Assembly: GCF_026151205.1 (NCBI RefSeq)
Contig: NC_087084.1
Span: 10,941,453-11,001,452, forward strand
DNA: 60,000 nt
Source: Bolinopsis microptera
Lineage: Eukaryota; Ctenophora; Tentaculata; Lobata; Bolinopsidae
Direction: 5' to 3'
The notes under the pieces were generated by a model. That model was not told where the DNA came from, made no database searches, and worked only from the letters and a program-made list of their open reading frames with translations. The position numbers and the translations under genes were made by a program. Of this stretch, positions 11,668-25,100 are shown in pieces (the first letter of the stretch is position 1; the number at the start of each line of letters is the position of its first letter).

Positions 11668-11763
11668 TCGAAGAATGGAGACAAGGTAATGTTACTGGAT
11701 GAAATAGAAGACCCCGATATGCAGCTGTCCTCGGCAGCTCAAATGTATGGTCATTGTATATGA
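11668..11763 (+). CDS. Duplicated, alternative last exon of the PAP-like gene
   Basis: This 96-base exon copies the terminal exon at 11136-11231, including the upstream polypyrimidine tract and the acceptor (CCCACTTCAG). Both start in phase 0 with codons for SKNGDK and both stay open. They diverge only at a few residues and at the end: the first closes with MYGVMM and the second with MYGHCI. Both are followed by the same trailer (TGATTAAAGTAAAG). Either can be joined to exon 13, so two isoforms differing in the last residues of the cytoplasmic tail are possible. The near identity suggests a recent segmental duplication. Confidence 0.7.
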   Translation, partial: SKNGDKVMLLDEIEDPDMQLSSAAQMYGHCI

Positions 11764-13137
11764 TTAAAGTAAAGCATTACTCAATATTATACAGCTCGAA
11801 TTCTACCCGTTTGGCGGATCCATCACTTGACCACTGAAAAGGGGGCCAGCTTTAATGATAATGTTGCTGTTTTAGAATGTTGGATTTTATGAATTGTTAA
11901 CGTTGGGTCACCGGAATTTTTCGCAATAATATACCATGAAGCCTGAAGGGACATCATAATTATGGAATATGTTTTAATTATGAGTTTTTTAGAAGATTGA
12001 TTTTTATTTGATAATTTTACAGCAGCTTTTGGTAGAGCAGATGATTCGTATAATGATTAATTTATTGATGATCGATTTTTTTATTTTGATAATTTTGATA
12101 GTCTATCGTTTCTCTCGTTTACATGATTGTCATCTGCTATTCTAAACGTGATACATTTAAAAAACAAAATCCTACAAATCCATTACCTTTATGGACTTGA
12201 TGTGTTGTGTAACCTGTTTAACCCGCCCAAACAGCGGTTGCACTGGCTACGTTTCATTGCTCATTAATAAGAAATAAATTTGATACTATCATTTGATTAG
12301 AACTCTTGTGGCTGGGATCAACTTGAAGCTATTTTCGGTTTATAAATAGATTATGATATCGTCATTCGTCATGTCCGTCGTTAAATTCGCAGCAGAATTT
12401 CATATCGAAAACTGGCGCTTTAATTCATAATAACGAATTTTTCAAAAAATGTGCTTTTTGACTGACATTGACTGCTTTGATCACGCGCTTGTCATTTGGA
12501 GATCGCGCGCACTGTACAAACATTCTTTCAATGTTATTTTGCCAGTATAATCTGCTAGAAAGCGTTTAACAAGAAGTAACAATTTACTAATAGTGCAATA
12601 ACTTTATTCAATATATCAACACCATAATTTACAATATCATTTAAAATTTCTGATATTATTTTGATACCAATGCCTAGCATTAATTTGGAATAAATCATGT
12701 AAAAGTCAAAGGAGAAAAACTTGAGAAAATGTGATATTATCTGAATCTAACCTCTTTCTGAAAGGCGTAAAACAAAAACTGATCACTATTATTATATTAT
12801 GGGATAAATAACTTTTCTGATTTCTGAATTTGATTATCTGAAATTTATACCACTAAAATCGACCTGAATTCCATTAAAATCGCATTTGGTCACAACTGTC
12901 TTTCAAATAAATGGCGAAGTTTGAATTAAAAATATTATGCTGTATTGTAATAACAGTCGGTCAATAAACCATTCTCAGTTCTGATTAATTTTGTATTGAT
13001 TCTGTTGGCAATAACATGTTTCTCTGATTTCCAGCACCCCAAACATTTCTACCAAAACTTCTGGCACATTCTGCAATCTCTCAGGATCGCGTCTCTACTC
13101 TGCCCGATTTGTAACACTTGAGTACACGGTAAAATCT
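11764..13137. other. Intergenic, no gene seen
   Basis: AT-rich DNA between two convergent genes (the PAP-like gene on plus and CPAP/SAS-4 on minus). No open frame of note, no repeat array, no RNA gene recognised. The 3' untranslated regions of both genes presumably end here; an AATAAA occurs near 12274 on the plus strand. Confidence 0.6.
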
Positions 13138-16100
13138 TCATATTCTACTTTTAGCCAGATAGTCATGAACCACTTTGCCGGTTGCGTCTATAACCAGGTC
13201 CGATGTAAGATTCCCTTTAGGATCCTTCTTCCTGATTCGGCCGTTTGAGTGTATTGTCTCCTGTCTGCCATCATTAAACACTGAAAGGGAATACTGTGAA
13301 CATTCCTTATGAATAGGAGACAAGATAGGAGACAATACTACTGTGTACATTTCTAATGAATAGGAGACAAGATTAGAAAGGAAAAAGGAGAAAGGACAAC
13401 ATAGCATTATGAATTCACGCCCCCGCTGATCTCGCTATGCAGGGGAGCGGCCGGGGGCGGCACATTTAGGGGGGGATGGAGGCGGTATTTTTTCCATTTT
13501 GTGTATTATCTCGCTCAAAATGCTCCCAGGGGGCAGCAAAAAAGAAAACCCACCTGTTTTACTAGTACCGTCAGGGTATTCGCGGCGCTTGAACGCGCTG
13601 GTGTGCACCTCGCGCTGCCCGTTAGGAAGAAGGATGAGGCGCTGGCCGGTCTGGTCCAATGTGACTACAGTACCGTCTGCGTACACTGACTTCTCTTCTC
13701 CGTTTGGATATGTTACCTGGGAAATATCAGGGGTTTATAGAGAAAGAAAAAGAGGGAGAGTTGTTGGGAGAGAGTGAGAGAGGGAGAACTTTGGGATACA
13801 TAGAAATGAAATACACGTCATTTAATATTCTTGGTAAACCAAATGAGGTATGATATGGTGATTACGACTGAAATCCAATCCCAGGTGTATCACCAAACTT
13901 GGTCAAGTTAATCAAGGACTCACGAAAGTTATACACTGAAATTACACTTTAAATTAATAACACTGACTAATTAAACTGACTAATTACACTAATTAATTAC
14001 AATAATCAATTAACTAACTAATTACATTAACTAATTAAACTAATTAGTTACATTAATTAGCCGCCTACCTTGGTTGAATTATCAGGGTACTTTATCTCGA
14101 CTCTCTTATCAGTAAACTTGGTTTCCTCCTGACCAGTAGGAAAGAGTGTTCTCTCAGTTCCGTCAGGTAGTTGGGTTTGTGTGATTCCGTCTTTTAGGAA
14201 CGTGTAAACCACTCTGTAAACACATAATTAACACATAATTAACACATAATTAACACATAATTAAACCTTATTCTATCACAATTTAATATTGCTTAACCCT
14301 ATTAAACCTCACTTAAACGTCCGAGAACGAAGACCATAAAAAGCTAGAAAAAGTCCGGATTGGAGCTTCCAATCCGGAAGGAATAGTTACACCTAACATT
14401 AAACAAACCTGTCCCCCCCCCCCCTCTCTTCTCTAAACAAACCTGCCGTCGTGGAATGTTTTCTTGGTGTCCCCATTAAAGTAAGTCATGGTAACAACCC
14501 TGCCATCAGGGGAGATGTGTTTCACTGTTCCATTACCATATTTTACTGTTACAGACCCGTCCGCTCCTGTCAACCAGTATTTAGATTTTATTGAAGGAAA
14601 ATTAAATTAAATTGTAGGTCGTAGGTTAGTTGTGTGTTCAAATGTTGCCGATTTGAATGTCATGTGTAATTTTCACAACACTGGTGTTGCAAGAATGTCC
14701 GAATCAAACTTAATATTTAACATACCATATATCTTACATATTTTACATAGATTAAATATTATGCAGAAACAAATAAACCAAAAAATATTTACAACAGGGT
14801 TTACTAACCATTGCACTTACATTATTCAGTCAATTCTAAAATAATAACCTTAATTATCTACTAATTATCTGCTAATTATGTAATGATCACTAACCGATAG
14901 TCTCAACCGCAGATTTAGTCACGTGACCCTGCAGGGTAGAATTTGAACTTGTTGGAGAATCAGAAGTTGGCTCCAGGCCAGTCACACAGTCCTCCTGAGG
15001 CGGTGGCGGGGAAGCCTGCACCATGAGATTAACATACTGAGCCTCAGCTGCTTTCTTAGGAACCTCATCAGTTGTTATCTTCTCAACTGTCTTATCAGAG
15101 TGAACACCAGCATGGTGTGTGGTAGGGACCTCATCAGTTGTTATCTTCTCAGCTGTCTTATCAGAGTGAATACCAGCATGGTGTGTGGTAGTTACACAGT
15201 TCTGGTCAGCAAATGTAACTTTAGAGGGTTCAGCAGAGTTGAGGGTAGCAAGTTGTGGGTGGCGGGAGACTAGCCCTGGTTTTATTGTGTCCTCACAGAA
15301 TGTGGGCTGTGCTTGTGTGGGCTGTGCTTGTGTTCTTGTGGGCGGTTTGTGGGTTTGGGCGTCTGTTTGGGCGTGCTTGTGGCGTCTGTTGCTTGTTCTT
15401 GTCACCTGGTCATATAATGTCTCATTAGTTAAGATTACAAATATAGCTAATATTATGATAGAAATATAGTATAGCTTTGTGATTAAAAATTAAGAAATTC
15501 TCTCTCTTTTTGTGCTGACCTCTTTTTCCCACAGAGCTATCTTCTCCTGCTCCAGTACGGTTATCTGCTGGTGCAACTCCTCGCATTCCTTCTCTTTAGT
15601 TTCTGCCTTGTTCTTCAGTCTGGAGAATGTTGCATTCCATCTCTCTTCTTTCCTTGTCAACTCTTCCTCCAATGATGCCACTCTGAGAAGTTTCACTTTA
15701 GAGTTGATGGTTGTACTAAAAACTGGGCTTTAGGCCAAAAATGGAAACAGCAGATTTCAACAATGGACATGAAATAAATGAGATTTAATTGTAATTCTGA
15801 ATCATTAATATCTAATTACGTAGTAGTGTGACGTCACATTTCACATCACGTGACAATACGTCACACCACATGTCATGACGTCACACCACGTGTCATGACG
15901 TCACACCACGTGTCACTTCACCTCATAACTAACCTCTCAGTAAGATTGTCGACTAGCTCTAACTTAGCAGCGCGTTGTTTTGAGGACAGTTGCGTCATTT
16001 CAAACTGTTTTTTCTCCGATCTGATCATTTTCATCTCTCGGTCTTTAAACTCCTGCCAATATTTTGTCAACAATTTGTTTGAATTTAGTTGAAATTTAGT

Positions 16101-19100
16101 TAGAATTTAGTCAGCATTTTGTTAAACTTCCGGATAAAATCGAATATTTTCAAGTGCAGATGTGTAAAAAAAGCGGTAAAACAAACCTGGAACTTTTTCT
16201 CACGCTCCTCCAAATCCTCCACATACTTGTCGTTCTCTTGGCGCAGTTTGCGCAGCTCAGATTCCTTTTCTGCACGTGCACGTGCAAGACCTGCCGCCTC
16301 TTGCTGGAACCGGGCAACCTGCACATAAGATACACTGTAAGTAATAAATCCAGGGTATTAGAGATTATATTATACTTATAGTGATATTTGTAGTGTGTTT
16401 ATCGACTTAACCCGAGCTAGATAAACTAAATAGAAGGCTATAAGGTATAATGACAATAGGGTGGGTTGTGTTGCGTCTATTTATAGACGCAGCTTGATTT
16501 ATAAATATTCTCTTGCTTAAAGGAATTCAAGAGGTTGATAAGACCGGTAGTATACTATACGGTTATAGAAATAAACACAACTACAAAGTTGTTTATCAAC
16601 AAACCTCCTTCTCGAGATCAGCGAGTTTGCTCTTCAGTTCTGTTTTCAAAGCTTCAGACTCCGGATCAGGCTTCTTGACGTCTGGCTTTGGCTTTGGCGG
16701 TGGGGGAGGAGGTTTCAGACTGAGATATTACCAGAGTTAAGATACAAATACACATAATCGGTCAAATATATCATCATTAAAAGCAAATGCTTTGACTTTA
16801 AAGAGAAACACTCTTTTGTTACCCATGCTCCATATAGCACATGTATGCCTGTCTTCACTAGCCCCGAAATCTCTCCCTGAGCTCCTGAACACCACGTGAC
16901 ATGACGTCACACCTGTTGACATAATGTCACAGCACGTAGGGGGGGGGGGGGCAACGCCCCAAAAGGCCCCAAAAAGCCCCGATTTCTAGGGCCCTTTTTG
17001 GATTTTCGATATATGTAGGGCCTTTTGGGGCCCTAGAATTAACTTCAATTTCATCAAGTTTGATATATATGCTAAGTGCTTTAATGATATTATGTTTATT
17101 TGAGTGTATTTACATGGATATTATGGTCCATAAACACTATCAAATAGTGGTCAGGGTCAAAAGGCCCCAAAAGGTCCCAAAAAGCCCCGATTTCTAGGGC
17201 CCTTTTCGGATTTTCGATATGTGTGGGGCCTTTTGGGGCGTTGGCCCCCGCCCCCCCCCCCCCCCACGTTTCATGACGTCACGCCACGTGACATGACGTC
17301 ACACCACGTGACACTCCTCACCTGTTGTCTCCCTGCACCCTCTCCCTAATCTCCTGAACCAGCTCCTGATGTCTCCTCTCCTCCTCAGGAGTCCTATCAG
17401 GAGTAACATACACTTTACTCAGCTCCTTACAGTACCTCCGCAAGAACTGCGAGCATCTCAGAGCTTTAGCAGTGAGACTAGCACTGGAGAGTGTGATGCG
17501 GTAACGTGCGGTAGAGTCTGTGACGATGCGGTAACGTGCGGTAGAGTCTGTGATGATGCGGTATGATGCGGTAGAGTCTGGGAGGGTGGGGCTGTTTTTA
17601 GGATCTATCTGCTCTTTCAACTCAGAGATGGATTTCAGAATGTCTTGGGATTTTATCTGAGTTTCTTCGTCTTGCAAGGCTGCTGTTCCAATTGGTTCAG
17701 ATTTTTTAGGTATGTCAAATATTTTTGATTTCTCACATACTTCAGAGGAGTGCAAGTGTGACGTAATGTCACATGGTATGACGTCACATAACTCCACACA
17801 CTGAACTATGTGGTTCCTGGATATGTTGATTAGAGACAGAAACTCCAACACTCGATTACGTGACGCACTCTTGAAACCAAGGATCACAACGCTATTTTTG
17901 TGTGGTGAAGAGGTTCTTATTTCAGTCTGGTTAGAGTAGGATCCAGTCCAGGTATTACGACGCCCATATTTGGTGGTATCACTTTGCCCATATTTGGTAT
18001 TACACGTGATAATATCAAGGTTCCAGGAGCTTCTATTGTTAAAAACCAGTGATCTCAATGAAGTTGCCAATCCCAGCTTGGTCATGTACTGTAACTCGTC
18101 AAAGTTTTTGTCACTCAAGAAACTTTTTCGGGGTTTTTGCGGGGTTTTCTGGTGGTCGTGGAGAGTGTTCTTTAGAAATTCACTGTTTTTGTTAATGCAT
18201 GTCTTCAGGGAGATCACGAGATCAGCCAGAACTTTTCTCTTTGCATTCTTCACATTCTTTTCAAGCAGTTCAGAGTTGTCTCCGAGTAAGTCACTACATT
18301 TCTCTAAAACATATTCGTTCTCTTCCAGTAGTTCGGTGTGACTCTCACTAAAACCCATGATAACGGACAGTGTAAGCTGTAATTAAATGTACTTCTTGTA
18401 TCACGAGCACTGGAATACACTGCAGACAATCACAAGTATATCACAAGTAGATTACAAGTAGATCACAAGTAGATCACAGGTAAATCACACGTAGATCACA
18501 AGTAAATCACAAGTAAAAATAGAGCGTCACGTACACAATATTACACATGATTACAGACCGTAACAATGTTATAAGCACACTAAAATACTGCAGACATGTG
18601 GAGCAATATTTGGACACATGGAACTTTACTCGCTTAGAATCATGACATAGTCAGCATTCTTCACATAACCAACATTCTTTCACTGTTCATTGGCGGTCAG
18701 TGCTCAAAACACGGTGTGACGAGCATTTAATTAAATTACTAAATCAACAGATAAGTTTACTCTAATTTATTTATTTATAAGGCTCTATTTAATCAGTCAG
18801 CTAACTTTCAAAACAACAATAATTAATTATCCCATTATATAATTAATTAATTCATTGCATAATTTTCTCTGTACTGACCCGGGAAAGAGAGATCCAAGAA
18901 GCTTGCTAGGTTGACTGGTAATCTCCATCATGACACCTGTGTAACAAGATATATCAGTAACCATGGCAACACCTTTGTAACGTGTCAGTAACCATGGCAA
19001 CCGGCTGTAGTTAATAGCTTCCACCAGATCATGTTGCACTATTGTTTAAATATAGCAGGTATTTAAATATACATCTGTAGGGCTGGTTTGTGGGGTTGAG

Positions 19101-22100
19101 GTCGCGATGGTTATTGACAGTTGATATTTGACACAAAGTCTCAAAAGGGCTAAAAGGTGCTTATAATTGGTTTAAACAGAGAGATCATGAAATATTGTTA
19201 TTTCTCCGTAAATTTGTTCTGTAATGTAATAATGTAATAATGTGTTTTGGCGTCTATAATACAGTATCCAGCAATACCAATAGGAAAGTAGTCCTGAAAA
19301 CCCAAAAATGGGGCTGTTATTAGCTGTGACGTCATGACACGAAGTGCAGTGTGACGTCATGTCACGAAGTGTGACGTCATGTCACGAAGTGTGACCAGGT
19401 ATTATCTCTGACAACAACCCACCGTTATCAGCTGGACGAGTAACCGCCTCCCCATTACACAGATTGTACTGCGTGTGTAACTCCAGATCTTCTAATTCTA
19501 TACTTTGTTTTACGGGTGTTCTGAAACCCCATGTTTCTGTATCATCAAACTCCTCCTCCTCTACCTGAACATTTAGAGATTTAAACTCCTCTTCTAGTTG
19601 GAATTTGTGGTATTTCAGAGGTTTGAAGTGTCAAGACTAATCCTGCATTTATCTAAAGAGACGAACTATTCAACCTACAACATATTTTTAAATAAGTAAA
19701 ACAACTTCTAAACTCTCTCACCTTCTCCAGCTCCTCCTCCTCCTCCTCCTCCTCCTCCTCCTCCTCCTCCTCTTCCTCCTCACTCTCCGGTACTGTAGAA
19801 CACGTGGTCGGTTTAACCACGGAACAAGGCGTGAACTTCAACATTCCAATCAGAGAGTTGATACTCTTATCAGCTGCTGCCTGTTCTAACATTCTGAACT
19901 CTTCCAGCTCCTCCTCTTCTGCTGCTATACGCTCTTCTAACTGTGGTACATTAGTTATGAGTAATAAAATCAAGTTTATATGTAGCACAATTTACTTATT
20001 ATATATAAATTATAGATGAATTTCGCTATTAGGTTAGAGATTTATGGTCAGAAACTTTGTACAAAATCTTGTCATAAAAACTTTACTTAATCTTGGTTTA
20101 TTCACACGGAAATGCATCGGTTTCGAATCAATAATACAACATAATATTGTAATTTTATTTAATGAAAAAGAGTAGATTCTCATTTCTCATTACTTAAACA
20201 CAAAATGCTAAGTAACCAACCTCTTCAGGATTCAAGAATCCCGACATCTCCGCAACATTATTACCCCCTGCAGCGTTACCAATGTTACCCATGTTACCCA
20301 TGTTACCCCCTGCAGCAGCGTTACCCTTCAGTCTCTGGGAGATGGAAGGTTGTGGAGACCTGGCCGGAGAGGATTCTGGACTGTTCCGTACTGGGGACAT
20401 AACCGGTTTACCTGAAATAGGATTATAATGACCAAGATATCTACGATGAGGGACAAAATGATTTATAAAGGTTAGGATATATGGAACTCATCGCCAGACT
20501 ACAGCTGGAGTGAGAAAAATGTAGAAAACATTAGTAAAGTTTATTTAGGCTAAACCAAAACACGGCGGTCAAATCATAATGACATTGGTGCCTACAAAAT
20601 CTGATATTGTAATTATAATATTATCAGAAATGAGAACTTGCCACACTCTCAGTACACAGGTTTTGCTCGCTTAGAACCCGTTTTAAATGTACAACTAAAA
20701 ACTCATTGTTACTCAAAGAAAAATGAAACGGACATATCAGACTTCAGAGGAATATTCAATAGCACTAGTTATAGCACTAAATTCTGATCGATTCCAATCA
20801 AAAATTTCTGGTAATTTCATTTTTGTGACAAGTAAAAATGCTCTTTTTTAGGGATAGGAAGTAAGTGACCATTCCCTATATTCCTAAAAAAGAGCATTTT
20901 TACTTGTCCAGAAATGTTGAATCGCAATAATGAGACTAATAAACAACGTTCCAATATTACACTAACCTCTGATCGCTTTGACAGGGTCCATTCCGGACAC
21001 AACAGTGATCGGATCATCAATTCTTATCTTTGAGGGTAGTTTGTTGGTTCTGGCCATAGCCTTATCAGCATTTCCTGGTCTGAAAAGAGGAAATAGTTAT
21101 CTGTGACTAAGTAAAAGAGGAAACAGTTGGTTCACTTTAAATTTCAAATTGTTTATTTTTTAATAGCTGAATAGTTTCGATAATATCGCTTCGTTTAAAA
21201 GTTTAAACTCAAAGAAGTTTAGCGTAACCACGTAATATTACATCAGCTAAAATGTATTATTAATTAAATTAAATATCAAAGCTCTAATTGTGTAACGATC
21301 TGTAAGTATTTGTATATAACTTTTTTTGTAAATTGGTCATTAGAACTACCGGTACCGTCCGGACAACAACAAGTTTTACAACTAAACAGTGACCTTCGGC
21401 ACTTTAAACAAGCCTCCACTGATATATTTACCGTTGATATTGTTAGATTGTGCCGTAAAAATAAGTTAGTTTTATCAAATATAATGGTTTTAGTAAATAA
21501 TTGTTTTATTAACTAAAAACTAACTTGATTAGTCCAATCATCCGTTTAGGAGCAGTCTCTGATTTCATTGCAGGTTTAGTTTTTACAAGGGCTTTCCTCA
21601 CCGGCGCACTGTTAAACCTCGCAATACCTTCTCCTGTAATTATATAATTATAAGGATTATATTTAATATTTATATAATTACATTAATATTTATATATTAT
21701 TTATATATTATGTAACATATGTATGTGATGACCATGTTTCTCAATTGGATCAAATTCTTTCTAATCATTTAACATTTTCCTAAGCCAACTGAGGAACAAA
21801 CACTGTGTAGACATTAGTTATGAGAAAGCCATAATCATTCATCGCAGTTTTAAATAAATTTAAAGGATCGTTCACATATTACTTTAACCAGATTTTGGGA
21901 ATTTTATACCCCATCGCCTCACATAGATGATGTTAAAAATGCAAGCTTTTCCAAAACCCTTGAACCCCCTATAGCTTAAAGGCTGAAGTGAACGATCCCG
22001 TAGCTCCGTAGAAAGAATAAAAACAAAAACCATTTTTCTTGACATTTCTTGTTGGAATCTCCCGCTTTAGTACCATCACAAAAATAATTCCAGTCAAAAC

Positions 22101-25100
22101 ACAACACAACAACATCTAACACGACAAAACTAAAACATCTACCATCTAAATTTGACAGTGCAAGTGACACATTGTGTATTTTTCAAATATCCCTTAGCAA
22201 CAAATTGGGCAAATTGCTCGATCATCATGTACAATAACGTATGTGTATCCGTATCAGGTACTTAAGCCAAGTGGTCTCATTAATTTCTCAATTAATTAAT
22301 TAATTTCTCAATCATAATACACTTCTTTGTTTCATGATGCAGATGGAGAGATAGAAAGAGGTGGCTACTAGCGATGATAAGCGTTAGATAAAGAGATACA
22401 AACAAAAGGAAGCTTGATGGTGCAGGACACTTGATTCCTTGAATGATTGAGGGGACCACTTTAAGTACAAGTAAGTAAGTTATGGTAAAACTATTCTTAT
22501 TAATCAGGGGAAACACAAATTAAACGATTATACACTGTAGAGCACTGAATACTACGTAAGACATTTAAAAGCGTTGAGCGTTTTCAACTAAAAACACGAA
22601 TAAAATGTACTATAAAATCTTATTGTAGAACCAATAATTGAGCTGAGGAGGCAACAATTTTTTGACAGAAGACAACTATACTAATATTAGATTCGGTTCA
22701 TAGTGACATAATACTGAAGAGGTAATTAATTGATAATTAATAATTAAATAATAATTCTACAAACACGTGACAAACACGTGACAGCTAAATCAACCAATCA
22801 GCTTCCAACTACCATGAATAAAATCCTACAATCACTGCGTCACGTGTTATCAAAAAAATTGACAAATAAATTATCAAGATTCCAGAATCTAGAAGCAAGA
22901 TACAACAGATACACAACTATCAGCAGCAACATTCACATTTCACACAGTAAACGAGCTTGTAAAGTGAGCACACATATTATGCAATGTTATCCCGCAATAA
23001 TCATCAATTCAACATAAAAACCACAATTGTAAGTTCTAACTTTAATCTTCCCAATTTTAAACAAAAGTCGGGCCAAGTTAAACGCAAGGAAGTATCGTGG
23101 CTCGCCATTGAAATCTCTACTTGTTATTTGTACGACACTATTCAAAGTTGTTAAAATCTCGTGGATGTCTCATTGGAAGGGGACTGGCCTTGTTTTGAAC
23201 TTAAATAGTTATTTGTTTTGTTTTTGTGAAAAATAAATAGTTCTTGTTTTGTTTTCGTGAGCACAACGTTCAAGGACGGATTACTATGGTGTTAAAGATT
23301 AGCAAGTAATGAAGTTTCCGGGTAGAAAGAATATTAACTTATTAGTAGTTTGTACTAACATTTTAATAATCTAGTTTAAAACTTGGACTGAAAATTCAAA
23401 ACGATATTCAAAATTATAATTTAAAACTCGTGCTGATAATCGTTTAAAGTAAGACGTTCCTATAAATGCTCATTCAACGAAGTTTAATAATACTAATAGA
23501 CATTTCTTGGCAATAGTTGGTCCTTTCTGGCGCTGATCAGAAGATGTGGTGATTTCTTACACTTATTCTATACTTCTATAGGGATACAAATAAATCGCTC
23601 CATTCTCTTCAATCTTCCTTATATCGCAATTCTATAAAATATAGGCACATAAGTTAACATTGAATCAACAAGCCAAACGATGTAAGCATTTTAACATGCT
23701 AGGTAACCACTAACTAACCTAGGTAACTATGCTAGGTAACTATGCAAAGAATGTGGTAACTACGCAACACATTCCCAATTTACCAGAATCAAGGCAAAAG
23801 AATGTTGTTGTTTGGGCGGTTGTAATGACCATTTACAAAAAATAACAAAAGCCTAAAATTATAAAAATAAACCTGCTTCTGGATTACTACTCAGTCATGA
23901 TAACTACGCAACAAAGAATGTGGTAACTACGCAACGCATTCCCAAATCAAGAGAGACGGGTAATAGTGGAGCACCATAATGCCACCTATAAATACAGTGG
24001 TATACGATATCGCTAAATATCTAGAGGCAGAAGAAGTGGAGTATAAATGTGTGTGAAGTTATACTGATTTAAATTATAATATACAGTTATGTGATTAAGT
24101 CAAAGGGTTTAACTTTCTTACTAAGTTTCTGAAATTTGACTCGTATCTTAGCTGTATGATCATTTAATAAATTAATTATGTCTACTGTCTAGTATAGTGT
24201 AATCGCCCATTAAATGGATAGAATTAATTGTATTAATGTGGTGGAAGCGACCAAATTTTTACCATTTTGCCGAAGAGAATTCCGGAGCCAAAAACCACGT
24301 GTCATAACGTCACACCACGTGTCATGACGTCACACCAAGTGTTATGACGTCACACCATGTCACGTGTCATGGACTGACATTCACGACCTACCTCTTTTTA
24401 AGAACTTCCGTTTAGGTGTCACTTTGGCGGGTGGAGGCGGCATCAGCTGCTTATCTAACTCCTTCTTATCCTCCTGGAATTTGTAATGTATAGCACAGGA
24501 AGCATGATTAAACGTTTTTTGTTTTTTTTTGTATAATTATGTACAATCAACGTTATATTATTTTGTGATATCTAAAAACAAAGCGGAATTATGTTAAAAC
24601 TTAAGAAATTAATAAGAGGGGGAAAACAGGAAACATAGCCCTGAAGGTTCTCGTAACCGGACTTAAATTAAAATGAAACCTAGATTAGTAGATTTTATAA
24701 GAGATTTTCATAATATAAGTTAACATATTTTCGTATGCAACCGATTCCAAATTTTCATTTCAATTAGAACCATGATTTTGTGTGTGTTTCATCAAGCCCA
24801 AGATCATCCAGTTCTAAGTCACCTTCTTCGGAAAATGAAGAGTTGAGATCTTCATTATGTAGAAGTCAAGCTCATCGATCTCCCAAAAATACTCCGGTTC
24901 AATGTTGGAACAGGAAACGTTGGTTATATCCTGCTCAATATCTATGCTATCAGTTGACCCAGCCGTTAGCATTTCAACTAGTCTTTCTTTAGGGGGTGGT
25001 AGTTTTGACGTTGTTTGGACTAGGGGTCGGCGAAACTACCAGTCCTTTGATCTGTATTTGGTACACTATCAACTTTTAACTTTTAAGCGAATCAATGTGC

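Larger units (their letters stand above)
10790..11790 (+). repeat. Local direct duplication spanning the 3' end of the PAP-like gene
   Basis: Intron text near 10820-10865 (TGTGATATGAATCTATGG) recurs near 11588-11615, and the acceptor, terminal exon and trailer at 11108-11325 recur at 11640-11795. Between the two exons, and also at 10699-10760, lie degenerate repeats of GGTGCAATACTGCAATATT type. The first copy carries about 230 extra bases (10880-11107) that the second lacks. Confidence 0.7.

Noticed and set aside
13400-13545. Separate GC-rich transposon between the last two CPAP exons
   Set aside because: Some text (GCTGATCTCGCTATGC, GGGGGATGGAGGCGG) resembles hAT-type MITE interiors, but no inverted ends or target duplication could be found.
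19740-19771. Run of CTC triplets as a stand-alone microsatellite
   Set aside because: It lies inside CPAP exon 9 and codes for a Glu run in frame, so it is reported there.
20194-20402. Plus-strand frame with repeated CYP units at 20205-20402
   Set aside because: It is the complement of CPAP exon 8, whose Gly/Asn/Met-rich stretch explains the pattern.
22778-23017. 79-codon frame at 22778-23017 as a gene
   Set aside because: Basic, low-complexity, no splice or family evidence; starts in the CACGTG-bearing repeat.
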